A DNA stretch of 64,000 nt from Metellina segmentata. Taxonomy: Eukaryota > Arthropoda > Arachnida > Araneae > Tetragnathidae. The notes under the pieces were generated by a model. The model worked only from the letters and a program-made list of their open reading frames with translations, ran no database searches and was not told the origin of the DNA. The position numbers were made by a program, and so were the translations under genes. Below are positions 1 to 11,872 of this stretch, piece by piece. The stretch covers positions 89,131,578 through 89,195,577 of the forward strand of contig OX375879.1 of assembly GCA_947359465.1 (NCBI GenBank), in the 5' to 3' direction. Each line of letters starts with the position of its first letter. Position 1 is the stretch's first letter.

Positions 1-68
1 GCGGACTATACAGCTGAAAGTCACACATATGAAACAGTGTCCACCTACAAAGTCCAATCCAATCCAAT
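1..68 (+). repeat. Dispersed repeat fragment, copy 1
   Basis: This stretch is closely similar to 13550-13617; both contain GGACTATACAGCT and end in AGTCCAATCCAATCCA. It is cut by the window edge. I do not recognise the family. Confidence 0.6.
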
Positions 69-130
69 TCAATATTAAACCGTCTGATTACAGAATTGTT
101 TTACAGCAGCTTATGCATTTTCATAGAAAT

Positions 131-232
131 GAAAACTCAAAAGATCATATCGATCAGATTCATAGTTTCAACTCAAAAGATCATATTTGGTAATTAAACC
201 CAATTTATCTCAAAATATGATCTTTTGAGTTG
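131..232. repeat. Perfect 20-bp inverted repeat hairpin plus a third arm copy
   Basis: The arm CAACTCAAAAGATCATATTT (169-188) is exactly complementary to 213-232 with a 24-nt loop. A third, partial copy of the arm in direct orientation is at 134-150. It looks like a small foldback element; no coding content. Confidence 0.7.
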
Positions 233-836
233 CTACACTGTCCCGAAAAATGAGTGTAAGTACATAAAAATATATTAGAGTCCTACTTTCCCCTCCAATA
301 ATTTTCCAAACTTTCCACCACAATGGTAAACGCGATAGATGCATAAGGATGTACGGAATAGAAGAGACGTAGTTCATCAATAAATGGCAGTAATGAATCG
401 ATACGTTTTTTCCTCCGTTGCTCAATAATTCAATTTTTTTTCTTTTACTGCTAATGCTGATAGAGCAGAGTACCAATGAGTGAAACGCTTACCTATATCA
501 TTTAACGATTTCACTAAAATTGTATGTAAAAAATGAATTGAAATTTATTATACAACAGAATCAATCAACAAAATCTAATTGACATTGAATAGTTAGAGGA
601 GCGACCGAATGTCCACTCGTTCTTTTTCACTTGCTGGATTGCATTCATTTCAGCCTTGAACAGTTAATGACAGGTTTGGAGTTGTCGATTATACTTCTCT
701 CTGATCTCGTTAGTCACAAGGTTGATTCAAAGGACTGGTAAATTTTCCACGACGCTTATACTTAAAGCATTGTACTCTATTTGCACTTCTGGTACAGCAA
801 AGTTTTCTTTTCCTTTTCTATGGATGGTTGGAGAAT
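233..836. other. No recognisable feature
   Basis: A+T-rich sequence. An 88-codon minus-strand frame at 210-476 overlaps the hairpin and has no recognisable domain. Nothing else supported. Confidence 0.5.
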
Positions 837-1012
837 GAGGTGTCAGTTTAGATGTCGACCTCGTCATCTAACCGCGATTCAAAATTACGAGGTGTTGACC
901 TAACCATCTGAACGTGGTTCAAAATTACGAGGTGTTGACCTCCGCCATTTTTCTCGGGCAGTCCCCAATAGTCGTTGTGCACCAGTATGACGTTAATTCA
1001 ACTACCTATCTT
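837..1012 (+). repeat. SINE body fragment (family 1)
   Basis: Matches the body and tail of the SINE copies at 43 kb. The segment CTCGTCATCTgACCGtGGTTCAAAATTACGAGGTG is present twice in tandem here in diverged form (about 867-946), an internal duplication within the SINE body. The tail is of the older GACGTTAATTCAACTACCTATC type. Confidence 0.7.
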
Positions 1013-2311
1013 TTTTTAATGCTAATTTCATCTTAATTCTTAACTGCTGTGTCCCAAAACCGTCTCGTAACAAGTGTGGAGGGGCCTCTCAGACCTCGCT
1101 CACTAAAGTGCGTATAAAGTTGATTAATATAATATATTAATAAAAGATTCTTTAGATAATTATTATTTATACATTTTAAATTTAGATAATTCAATTCTTA
1201 AAATTAAATACATTTTATATTACTATATAAGCTAAGTAGATTCCATGTCTCTTCAGGCTCAGTTTTCGGACCTAATTTTTCAGTACGTTTCAGCCCAGTA
1301 AACTGTAAAACTATGTTGTGTTTTGGTGTTCTAACGGCACGATTAGGTTTTCCCCCGGGCATCCCATTTGAAGTTATGTAGGAAAGCAAAACTTATCACT
1401 TTTTAATTTGATTTTGATTTACGTTGTTTGTCGGAATCAGTGAGGTTTAGCGTTAAGTATTTTTAAATGCAAACTTATTTTTGAATTCGCATCATTTCTG
1501 CAATTTTATTGTTTCTTGCTTTTTTTTTCTTTGCTTTAAGATTTTTTAAATGTATAACGATACTTAATTTTTATCATTTATAAAGGTTTTTTTTTTTGTT
1601 TATTACTGTTTAATATGATTTTGTTGGAATCAGTGAAGTTGAATTTTTAAAAGCATAACTTTGTCACGGGCAACACCGTGCGGGTATTGCTCTATTTTAT
1701 GGCCATAAAACTAAAACCAACCTAACCACCAAATATGTGATTTTTCTAAATCGTTCTCCACGGGAAAATTATAGCTTAAAGCCCGTATTAAGCGTCGGTA
1801 ATTTACCGGAAATTTGAAGGTCGGAAATCTGTAATCTCTAATTTAGACAGCAAAATGCAACCATGAATTTTTTTATACACTTTTTCTTGAATAAAAATAA
1901 ATTTAATGTTTGGAGTGTTTTCTAGTCCTTCCGGTAGAGTGGCCTCCATGGATCAGTGGATTTGCCACTGCGATAGCAACCTGTGTGTATGTTACAGTTG
2001 ATAAACTGCTGCGATATTTGAAACACGCCGTGAGTATGCTTCCAGAAATATTTCACTCTAGTAATTGTTTTTAAGAATACATATATTTAAGGTTATTTTA
2101 ACAAACAAACATTTTCCTTAGATGATAGAATTGAAATATAGTAATATTTAACTGCTAACCACGTTTATTCATTCAAATTTAAAATTGAGTTAATACTTTT
2201 CACAGCATAAAAAGTTATGGAACTAAAGGACTAAATTAGAAACTTATTTCTAACCTGATTATATAGGTTCAACGCCACAGAAAAATTCTAGCTAGGTTCA
2301 GTTTATTTTCA
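1013..2311. other. No gene; A+T-rich spacer with a Helitron-end-like scrap
   Basis: No supported frame. At about 1666-1690 the string CACGGGCAACACCGTG resembles the 3' hairpin region of the Helitron at 23.9 kb, but no boundaries can be drawn. Confidence 0.4.
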
Positions 2312-2577
2312 CATATCGCACCCCGGCAAGAAAAGTGACACAAGTCAAAAAATAAAAATTTTGATGTAATGTCATTGAAAAATTTGTATGAGGTGCTACA
2401 GCGTGTTATATTACTATTCTATAGAATATAATAAAAGGTACCACCATAAATACTTACCTAAAATTTTAAAAAAAGCTTATACTATTTTAACATAACTTTT
2501 ATGGTATCCTTAAAGTTGATGTTTTTCAAATTCTGCAATTTTGAGTTGCGTCACTTTTCTTGCCGGGTTGCGATATG
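2312..2577. mobile_element. Palindromic MITE (copy 1, full length)
   Basis: A 266-bp element bounded by inverted ends: left CATATCGCACCCCGGCAAGA, right complementary, running into GTGACnCAA on both sides (about 30 bp, few mismatches). No coding capacity. Related copies are at 41091, 41555 and 54495. The superfamily is not evident and no clear target duplication was seen. Confidence 0.85.
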
Positions 2578-2881
2578 ATACGCGCTTTTTAAAAAGAAAT
2601 ATATATTAGAGATATGCATTTCTCACTTTCTTCATTTTTACTGGTAAACTTGGATATGAATTCGTGTATATGATTTTAAGTATGCATTAAAGTCGATCAT
2701 TAAATCCAGTTCAATTCGGGGTGTTTAAGTAATTTTCATTCTTATTAATGTTCAACTTACTGAATAAGCGCTCTTCGTTTCAACCAGGCCTAGTTACTTT
2801 TGACAAGCTACACTTTTCTCGATGGTCTTAAAAATAAACACAAATAAGTAGGTAGGTATGCATTTTAATTAACTTCATACT

Positions 2882-2965
2882 GGTGCAACACAACGAGCTA
2901 TTGACGATGAACTGGGATCAATCCCAACGGGAAAAATCCAAGGACAACACCACGATGAGATGACG
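2882..2965 (-). repeat. SINE 3' fragment (family 1, minus)
   Basis: Carries the complement of the family 1 3' region: GCAACACAACGAGCTATTG, GGGATCAATCCC and the diverged GGACAACACCACG. Confidence 0.65.
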
Positions 2966-3149
2966 ACTAAACACAAATAGAGATTAAAAATAAAAATTAT
3001 TAAGTTCATAGAAGATATTGTTTACCCCAAAGTTCAGAACATAAATATATGTCCATAAAATGCTCGAGAATATTGAGGGTAGCACTTATTTTAAGTGTAC
3101 TTCAATTTTAATTGTTCCACATCAAAAGGTTTTCCAAGTTTTCATCTTA

Positions 3150-3240
3150 CATCTTTTCCTTCGGGATAGATCCTAACCCGTCGCCAATAGCCCATTCTGT
3201 TGCTCCAGTGCGACATTAAATCAACTACTTATCTAACTAC
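3150..3240 (+). repeat. SINE 3' fragment (family 1, plus)
   Basis: TTCGGGATAGATCC through CCGTCGCCAATAGCCC and the GCGACATTAAATCAACTAC tail match the family 1 3' end. Confidence 0.65.
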
Positions 3241-3284
3241 AAAATTCTGCGATAAAAAGAAATATATTTTTTGCCGATCTGTCA

Positions 3285-3540
3285 AAGTTTGAAACTGGAT
3301 CCAACCAAACACCGTCGAGTGTTTGGGAGCTGGTGCGCGTTGAATCTGTCGTGACCTCAAATGTCTTGACGTTGGCGTGGTGTATGAGTTTGGAAAGGCG
3401 ACAGATCATGCGTTGACCTCGTCATTTGACCTTGGTTAAAAAATTGTGTAGCGTCCTTGGAGCTTTCCTTTGGGAATTGATCTTGAACCGTCTCCAATTG
3501 CCCGTTGTGTTGCCCCAATGCGACATTGATTTAACAATAT
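3285..3540 (+). repeat. SINE body (family 1, plus)
   Basis: Runs from the body start (CACCGTCGAGTG, GCTGGTGCGCGTTGAATCTG) through CTCGTCATTTGACC to the GCCCGTTGTGTTGCCCC tail. The tRNA-like head is not recognisable. Old copy. Confidence 0.7.
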
Positions 3541-3649
3541 GTCTACAAAGGTTTCAACTATTATTGATGCGTAATATTTTCTTTGTATCACTATAAAAAA
3601 TTTCCAAAATATAGGAAGATATGTTTTTTAAAACGCTTAATATGACAAC

Positions 3650-4214
3650 TCTACAGTACCTATGCACATCTAAAATCACATACACAAGTGCACTGTGCAC
3701 ATGCAAATAAAATTGTGCACCTAATTTTTTTTACGCTAAAAAAGTTTACGCTAGTTTAAAAAAAGGGTGGGGAACGTATTTTATGTTATTTTGATGTTTG
3801 AACAAAATATTAGTAACGACCTCTCTCGCTCTAAAGAAACTTAATTAAAATTTCTAAGTACACACTATGCGAAAACAAAATCGCTGGGCCGTAACGGGTT
3901 TATACAGGAGGAAGGTTTACTTGTGCCATTGCCACCAGAACTTTCCGATGATCGAAACATTTTCCAGATGGCTCTGTTGAAGCGACTGTCGCGACAACCG
4001 TACGCCGGAGAATTTAGATGTTTAAATATTTTTGGTTACTATCTACTACTAACCTATCTAAACATACCCAACTAACAATGTAGTTTACATTACATTAATG
4101 CTCTTATATTACGTTTTTTTTTTAAATATGCTCCTAAAATATAACCTGTGCACCTAATTTAAAAACTTAGGTGCACGAGGTGCACCTGTATTAAAAAATC
4201 TATTTCGAGGCCTG
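3650..4214. mobile_element. hAT-like non-autonomous element (long form)
   Basis: The left part (AAGTGCACTGTGCACATG, TTGTGCACCTAATTT) and right end (AGGTGCACCTGTATTAAAAA...ATTTCGAGGCCTG) match the short element at 56167-56307. About 400 bp of extra interior is present here. The left terminus is degenerate, so the start is approximate. Confidence 0.6.
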
Positions 4215-5256
4215 TCTTACTTTGAAACATTTTATCTGTGGCGTTTTTCTTTATTTAGGAAAACGTTAAGATTTTTCTAAAAAGTTTAAATTTCCGTCAA
4301 ATGCTTAAGAATAAATTTTAATCCGATTTATTCATCAATTTGAGAGCTTCAATTACACCTGACTGACTCACATCAAACTATTACGTAGTTTAACGGGATA
4401 CTATGGCCACGTTCTTAAGCAATAATTTGAAGAAAAAAAGTGTAAGCCAGAAAGTAATTCGTCATGTGACCTCCGTTTCTCCAGTTCTGAAGTTCATTTA
4501 CAAACCCTTGCATACATTACATGAACTGATGAAACTCAGATCACTGTCGGTTCATTTCCATCGATATTTTTCTCGCTTCCAGTGGCTCATGAAACGGCTA
4601 GTTTTCACACTAGAAAAAAACTGAAAGAATTTCCGAACGATCCGTTCGAATAACTGGTACAACCGGTGCGATTCATTCGAACGTGGCCTATGTTTACAAA
4701 TTTTACCTTGGTTAACAAAACAGCTTTCAAATTCAATGCTGTCAATTAACGATAATATACAATTCACGCTTCTCCAACACTCCAAAAAAGTTTTGAGCAA
4801 TCATGTTTGGTTTTAAACTAGAACTTTAAAATTAATGCATCCTTTATCAGCGCAAATCAAAACGGTTAGTACGTAATTCCGCCAAAATAATTGTGACACT
4901 GATGGTTTCACGCGAGATTGACAAGTTCCATCCGAAACTTTCAAATCAATTTGAAAAGTTAGAAAAAGACTTAAAACCCCCAGACACATTTGCAACATTA
5001 CAAACATTTTTCAGCTTAAGACACTTCAGCTACTGAAAAATTCGCGAATAGTTTCCAACAAAGCGTTACGAACCATTTAACATAGAGCAACATTTATTTG
5101 TGTTATTCCTAAAAAACAAATATTATTCTGTTTTTGTACTAAGAGGTGATAGTAGGAATTACTTTCAGAACAAAAACTGCTTAGTTTTGATTTACATAAT
5201 TTAGATTTTTGTCTGTATTAAGATCTGTATTTGTTTGTGAGGGTCTTGTATTTATA
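4215..5256. other. No supported gene
   Basis: Short overlapping frames on both strands (4403-4624 plus; 4552-4800 and 4813-5007 minus) have no recognisable motif and no matching partner. Otherwise A+T-rich spacer. Confidence 0.45.
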
Positions 5257-5897
5257 TCTATATATATAATTCTCTTACGTGGCACGAAAAAAAGACGTTA
5301 TTTGTAATCGCGTTTTGGCAACACTGTACGATTGTTTGTTTACCGCGAAGTCTCGCACATCGATTGAATTTATAGCGTTATCGGGTGAAATTTTATTGAA
5401 AAAAAAAGGAAATTTTAATGAGCTGTTGCAGTTAGTTTATAATAGAAATCAAAGAAAGCGGAGGATCTTTTCAGGGCCATTTAAAAAACGGTCCTTTTCA
5501 GGGCCAACAATTATAGTTCAACAAGACGAACTTTCGGCAACAAACTCAATGAAAAAGTGTGGGTCGTTTCAGTGCTGGGAAAATGTACACACAAACAACA
5601 TGCTGGGTATTCAATTTCCAAAGCAACGCTCTCATTTCGAGTCAAAATTTGCACAAAGTTTTCATTTGAATTCTGATTTTAGAGATACTGCATATATTTT
5701 TACTGTAATAGAGCAAATTTAGATTTGAAAAACATTTTTTTTGGTAACATATTTTGTAAACAATCCCTTTTGCTAGGACACATGTCTTCATTGATGCGAG
5801 CGAAGCGAGCATAGGTTCGCGCTGCGAACCAATGAGAATTGCGAAGCGATCCTCCGGGGATTGGCGAGCGTTAGCGAGCAGGGGGCAGGCCCCCTAA
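5257..5897 (+). mobile_element. Non-autonomous Helitron, copy 1
   Basis: Starts TCTATATATATAATTCTCTT after an A and ends in CTAA before a T, with a GGGGGC-AG-GCCCCC hairpin right at the 3' end: the A|TC...CTRR|T signature of Helitrons. A 641-bp element with a near-full-length relative at 12746-13410 in the same orientation. The 147-codon frame inside (5279-5722) is not preserved in the second copy and is not called a gene. The element carries histone-type stem-loops at 5463-5505. Confidence 0.85.
5463..5505 (+). promoter_or_regulatory. Two histone-type 3' stem-loops inside Helitron
   Basis: GGTCCTTTTCAGGGCC at 5490-5505 fits the histone mRNA stem-loop consensus (6-bp stem with one U-G pair, UUUC loop). 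A degenerate copy, GGATCTTTTCAGGGCC, is at 5463-5478, 27 bp upstream. The spacer CATTTAAAAAACG resembles the spacer of the array at 45438-45541. The equivalent site in the second Helitron (about 12955-13005) is decayed. Confidence 0.65.
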
Positions 5898-7887
5898 TTC
5901 CTTTTATTTTTATTTCTTTTTTATTTTTGTGTTGCCTTTTGTTACTGTGTAAGCCTCGACAATAAATCTCGTTTCACATGCATCTCATAGGCCTTGTGTT
6001 ATTCAGTCCTGGTTTTGATTAATACACTCCATAAGAAATTTTCTGAGCAAGTCCATATTTTTGTACCATGTTTACAGTTGAATTTCATTAAATTTTGTCA
6101 CTGTGACGAAACATCTTCAGTAAGAAGGTCATATAAAACATTCTCATGTAACATATTGAAAATAATGGTCTCTCCAACGAAACTTGTTAAACGGCCTTAG
6201 TGCAATCCATCATCTTGCAGGAAATCTCGCTTCTCAGACTTCGAAAGTTGCATTCTTTCCCATTAAATAACAAAGCGTGTGCATAATCAAAATACATGAC
6301 GCAATTTAAAGGTTTGAGATGCAGCTGGTAACTCCTCAACTCAGTGCGTTGATATCCTGAATTTATTGACTATCGTAAACATTTTGCAGCTGTTCATGCA
6401 ATAAAGCATCGTCTCTACTGTTTCCCGACAGATGGCACTAGCATATTCCATGATAGCAGCGCGGCATCTTTTAACACGGGTCGCACAATTTCTTTCCTTG
6501 TCAAGCGTGCGATGATGCTGGTACCGCAAGAGAATGGAAATGAATCAAACCTATAAGATGAAGGATATGTGTGTTAAGAATGTCACCTATGACCTCGGAA
6601 ATGGATCCCTGAAATGTAAGGCTCTTTATATTATTTGAATATATATATATTATTTCTGTAAAAATTATTAGATTTTCAGAAGATATTTCTATATAGAGTA
6701 GTATTCTTGAAAATCCTTGGAATTGTTATGAATATAAAGCCCCCCCCACCTAACGATATGCTCAGGACTCTTGAATCCGGGATCGGGGATATCCCCAAGG
6801 TACCGGGACTATAAAGTACGAAAACTTTTTGCAGTGTAATGAGCAATCCGTTTTCCTAGTTTTAAGAGTTTTAAATGTTTTATTGTGTTTATAAAAATAG
6901 GTAAACATGCACCTAAATGAAAAAAAAGACAAGTTTTTGCTTGATATATACTTGACGGAAAAAACATTGCTTGACGGAGCTCGTTTAGATCTAGCACTTC
7001 GCCATAAAAAAACCAAACAACCTCCAATGATGGTTGTTTTGATTTGTGTTCGAGTTAGGAATACTATAAACAAAGAGGATCACGGTGTTAACTCCTGGGC
7101 CTCATAATAACTTCATGGATAGGTCATCCTCAAAAAACCGTTAGAATTAAATATTATAAATAAGTAGTCAAATAATTTTTTAATATAAATAAACAAACAA
7201 AGGAAACATCCAAATCAGGTATGCCAAGTTCTAGGGACGTTCCTCTTCCAAGTTCAAATAAAGAAATACGCTATATGGCTCGAGTTCATTCATCAGAAAA
7301 TGGGGAGCAAAATTTTCGGGGTCTATTGTTTTGTAATTAATTTTTATATATAAATCATGCATTCCATCTCCCTAGTTGAACTCCAAGCTTTACAGTAAGT
7401 TGGTTGGAAAGCATGGAATGTAGAAAGAAAAATCGAAAGTTGTTAAACGAGTAAATTCTTTCGACTGATAAAAGAAACTTAAGAGCAAAATCGGTCTATG
7501 GCCACGTCGGACCATTTTGTTTTTAAACATCTTTGAACGCTAGTTTTTTTAAGAGCTATACTGACGTGAAAAACTAAAGAAACAGTTAAGATTTTCAGCT
7601 GCTACTTCGCAGAGTAGTGACCTGGATCTGTAAAAATGATATAAAAGGTACTTAGGTACATCAATGGTTACTGACCTATTTGCAAAACCAATATTATTAC
7701 AAGATGGTAAGCAAATAGTAAAAAATGTCTTTGAACTGAAATAGTGTGCATTGGGTGCCAGGAGACAGAATCGTAACTGTGAAAACTCTAAAAGGGAAGA
7801 GGTGGTCTTTTGTAAGCTGTGTGGTCATTTCGCAGGTGACTGGTCCCGGCTTTGCACGTATTTGTGTACTGATAAGATAGTTGAATG
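5898..7887. other. No supported gene
   Basis: Only short frames without motifs (for example 5994-6200 plus, 6341-6529 minus, 6762-7073 minus). A poly-C run is at about 6741-6749. No repeat family recognised. Confidence 0.4.
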
Positions 7888-8050
7888 TATGTCACACTGA
7901 AGCATCGGGCAACTGTTGACAATGGTCAGGGATCAATCCCGAAGGGAAAGATCCGATGACAACACGTCGTGGTTTTGAATCAGATGACGATGTCAACACC
8001 TGAACCGGCACCCTACTCTCCAAACTTCAACACCACTCACTGCACGTAAG
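7888..8050 (-). repeat. SINE fragment (family 1, minus)
   Basis: Complement of the body and tail: GGGATCAATCCCGAAGGGAAAG, CAGATGACGA, CACCCTACTCTCCAAACTTC. No head and no target duplication recognised. Confidence 0.7.
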
Positions 8051-8337
8051 TGTTTACCGATAGAGGATGAGGTTTAGGATAAGATACTGCGGGCAGTTAA
8101 ACTCATTTTTGTGTTACAGTCTCTGACGTCACGACTTCAAAATTTCAGTTTTCACTAGCTTTCTACTGAATATCCTCGGTTGAGCAAATCAGCACATGCC
8201 ATTTCATTTAATTTTGAGATTTATCGAAATAATGATTTGCTCAAGTTTTGCACGATGGAGTTTACCCAATGAACTACCATAAGTAAGCAAATATTTTTAT
8301 CTTAATGTTTGTTCTCTTCTAAATTGCTGGCGTATTG

Positions 8338-8518
8338 TGGAAGTCTGGAAAGTGGGGTGCCAGCTCAAGTGTTGACCTCGTTATCTGACCGTCATTCAAA
8401 ATGACGAGCTGTTGTTCTTAAAGATTGTCCCTACGAAATTGATCCCCGACGACCGTCGTGCCAATTGCCCGCTGTGTTGCTCCAGTTGCGGCGTTAATTA
8501 ACTACCTGTCCTAACACA
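8338..8518 (+). repeat. SINE fragment (family 1, plus)
   Basis: GTGGGGTGCCAGCTCAAGTG through CTCGTTATCTGACCG to GTGTTGCTCCAG and the AACTACCTGTCC tail. Confidence 0.7.
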
Positions 8519-9273
8519 TGTCAAATAACTTCTCCTCCCTTATACTTTGTAAATTTGTTTGACCTCGTACTTTTTAAAATGTGTGCTGCCACAAGCGAAT
8601 ATATGAAGTTATGAATGCATATTTTTATGCCCTGAATTGTTCTTTCAAGAATAAATATGCCTCTCATGTAATTTAAAACCAAGTGACAATGTTCGGAACA
8701 CATTGAGACAAATCTTCACACAGCTCTTCTGAATGTACATCTGCTTAAACACGTTTTTAATGCATGACAAGCTCTTTCTGGATAAACGATCATAAATAAT
8801 TGGTCTGAAAGCTTTATTCATTCTTTGAAATGTTTGCTCATATTTCAAAGCCAGAGGATAGAGCACGATTAGGGAGAAAAGGAGAAATTTGCTCCTTATG
8901 CAAACGTCTTTTTCGCTTGAAATATTGATTTATTAATCTGAATATCTTCGACTATTCAACAGGACTTCTACTTTCAACTGGATGAAACCAGATACATTTC
9001 CAGATTTATTGTTCCGACTCGAATGAAAGAATCAAAAAAGACTGTTAGAACTCGCATTCCTATTTGGAAAGTGAATAAATTTTTTCCATTCCTGAATGCC
9101 GCGAAATGTTGTGTTTCATAAATTTCTTCAAATAGCAAGTGATAGCTTTCACCTTTCATTCAAAGTCAGTGTAGATAGAAGAATTCCTCATGATCATACT
9201 TGCTTTTGATATTTTGATTTCTCACCAGTAGTTTACTCTAAGTCCTTTGTTATTTTCAATTTTTTTGGGGGGG
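8519..9273. other. No supported gene
   Basis: Short minus-strand frames (8521-8703, 8645-8866, 8974-9159) lack recognisable domains. Confidence 0.4.
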
Positions 9274-9512
9274 AAGTTGAATTAATGTCGCACTGGAGCA
9301 ACACAATGAGCTATTGGCTGCGGTCCGGAATCTGTCTCGAGGAAAGATCCGAGGACAAACCGTGATTATGAACAACCGTCTGACAACGAGGAAAACACAT
9401 GAGATGTCAACCCACTCTACAAACTTCCACACCAAACCAATGTAATGACATTTGAGGCCAAGACAGATTTAACGTACACCAGCCTCCTTTGTACACGACG
9501 GTCTTAAAGGAA
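9274..9512 (-). repeat. SINE body (family 1, minus)
   Basis: Complement of the 3' tail (GTCGCACTGGAGCAACACAA) through the body start (AACGTACACCAGCC, ACGACGGTCTTAA). It retains the body junction that is shared with the differently headed SINEs at 25075 and 51779. Confidence 0.7.
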
Positions 9513-10984
9513 TACTTTTGGCTGGGTGCGAAACAGAAGAAAGGAAGCGTTTTACTAAGCAAGAAACTTCTGGATATAGAGCTTCTAAAAGTCCTAAAGA
9601 ATATTCGTGAGCGATCGGATAAGTATGAACCAAATGTGAAAAACGTAATGTACAATCTGTGACAATCCCGTGCGATTTATCGGAGGTAAACCAATAACAT
9701 ATGTTTAGATTCTAGTGGTCCAAAAATACGTAAATTTCCACATGCGCCAAAGAGTCCAGAAGCACGTGATGACTTCGTTTGATATTTATACAATTTTTGC
9801 AAAGCTATATCGTCTTAACATTGTTTATCGAATTTAACTGTCAGCCTGCTGAATAATCACAGGTTCGATGGCTGACAACAGCAAATCACTTGCTTAGATA
9901 TAACTTCCGAGTAAGAATCCGTTATTGAACTTAAAAATTGTTTCAGAATGAATTTAGAAGTTCATGCACCAAATCGATATATTATAAAGTGGCATCCTTC
10001 CTGCAAAGATGTGAGGTTTAAATGGTTTTTGAAACGATACATGTATCGGTGTTATTTGTGGCGGAATAAAAGATGTTATTCACCAAGTTATTAAACAAAA
10101 TGTATTCTTCCGAATATGTTGCTTATAATGATCAATATCAATATTCGAGGACTGTGGCTAAGGAGAATTTGAGTTCTTGAGATAGTATGACTAAAAAGCA
10201 AAGAATAACTTTTCTAATTCCAAAATGTCCTTTCATGAGATTGATTTAACCAAGCTGATTTTTTTAACAAACGTTACAGATGAAGAAATTCTATGTATTC
10301 TATAAATTTTTCAGCTACACGAACTTTTCAGCTACTTTGCTACCCTTGTCACACTAGTAAATACGTAAATGATTGATACGTAAAATTGATCAGAGGCATA
10401 AAAGAAACTAGAAGTAAGATAAAATCCCGTCCAATCGTACCAAAATCTGACTGTAAAAAACAGTGTAAACTACATTAATTACAAATCATATTTAAAATCT
10501 AATATTTTTAAACCTAATATTTTTATACCCAATATATATTTTTGTGCAAATATTTTTTAATTCTTTAAAATGGTACAAAAAACTGCAAAATTTCAAAACT
10601 TTCGAAATTTTCATCTGGTTGTTGAAAAAAAAATACGATACCTGAACTAAAATACTTTTTTTTTACTTTTACTGAATTCTTTATAAGTCGATTGTTAAGG
10701 TTTGTGAGTCAGTGTCTATTTATTTGGACTGTTGACGTTTTTATGGGAGGTCAGAGTTTACAGCAAAAATTCTAAAATATAACGTCCGGTAAAAAGCTCA
10801 AGACGTTGAATAAATTATTAAAAAATATATATGCTCATATATTTGACGGTAAGATACAACTTTTACTCCATTACAAATTCAAATTCTCAAAAAACTTTTT
10901 TCGCCGATCTGAACGGCTCACTCTAGCGCACACATTCGTGTCCGAAGCTTTATTTAAAGCTTTAAAATATAACTCTAACATTGA

Positions 10985-11043
10985 ATTAGACTCAGATAAC
11001 ACAGACAATCGGTTAATCGGATCTGGGTAATCAAGAATCTACT
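10985..11043. mobile_element. Possible pogo/Tigger-like terminal fragment
   Basis: The complement reads CAGTAGATTCTTGATTACCC then GATTAACCGATTG, similar to pogo/Tigger inverted ends, and abuts a TA. No opposite end or transposase domain could be tied to it. Confidence 0.35.
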
Positions 11044-11844
11044 GTACAACGAAAAGAAAAAATTTTAAAGTGGTTTTTAACTTAGAAAACAGAGTGATTA
11101 AAGGACAAAAATTCACAATCATCAAAAGCTCCAGAAGTGATCTCGGACGAGATTTTCCGTGTCCAACGTTGGGGATGGGGTTTAAGAAGAGAGTATAACA
11201 AAATAAAAAGGAAAAATATTAAACGATTGCGATGATTCTCGTCCTTTTAATCGATTAGTATATTATTTTTTTAAGTTACACCCTTTTGTATCTTGTTGTT
11301 GTTGACAAAAGACAGACACTTGTCCTTTGTACCTGCTGACCGATTCCTCACGATGCAGATTCGTGTTAAATATTATCATTATCAATTACTTATCCACATA
11401 ACAGGAAAAATGCTTCAAAACTACGCTTCACTATCCCTGAATAACACCAGTAAGGTCCTAAGTGCAAAGTACATATCTAAGCAGCTCAAACATTATTACC
11501 TATCCGAGGCAGTAGAAGTGTGAATAGCAGTGAACTGAGAATCCAAAATCTTCTCGATTGTTTTTAACGATAGTCACACTAAAACTCTTGGGTGCAAAGT
11601 GCATACCAAGATACTCAGCATTTATTACTTTTTCATAGTGATATTTTTGCATTTATTACTTGTTCATAGTGATATTTTTGCATTTACTACTTGTCTATAG
11701 AAATACTATTCCACATTTTATACCCATTATAAAAGTTGTTTTATCTACATCCAACAATTTATTTATTGATATCTTTTTAATGTTTTGTCAAGTTAGCATA
11801 AGCTAACAATCTAATCGTACAAAATGTCACCATCTGTAATTTAC

Positions 11845-11872
11845 ACTGGTGTTCATAAATTAAGGATGAGTT
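11845..11872. mobile_element. Tc1 terminal-repeat remnant
   Basis: ACACTGGTGTTCATAAATTAAGGATGAG is a diverged copy of the inverted terminus of the Tc1-like elements at 32215 and 39946 (CATGTCCATAAATTAAGGAT). Isolated end only. Confidence 0.45.

Noticed and set aside
5279..5722. 147-codon basic frame
   Set aside because: Lies within a non-autonomous Helitron, is broken in the second copy at 12746-13410, and has no recognisable domain.
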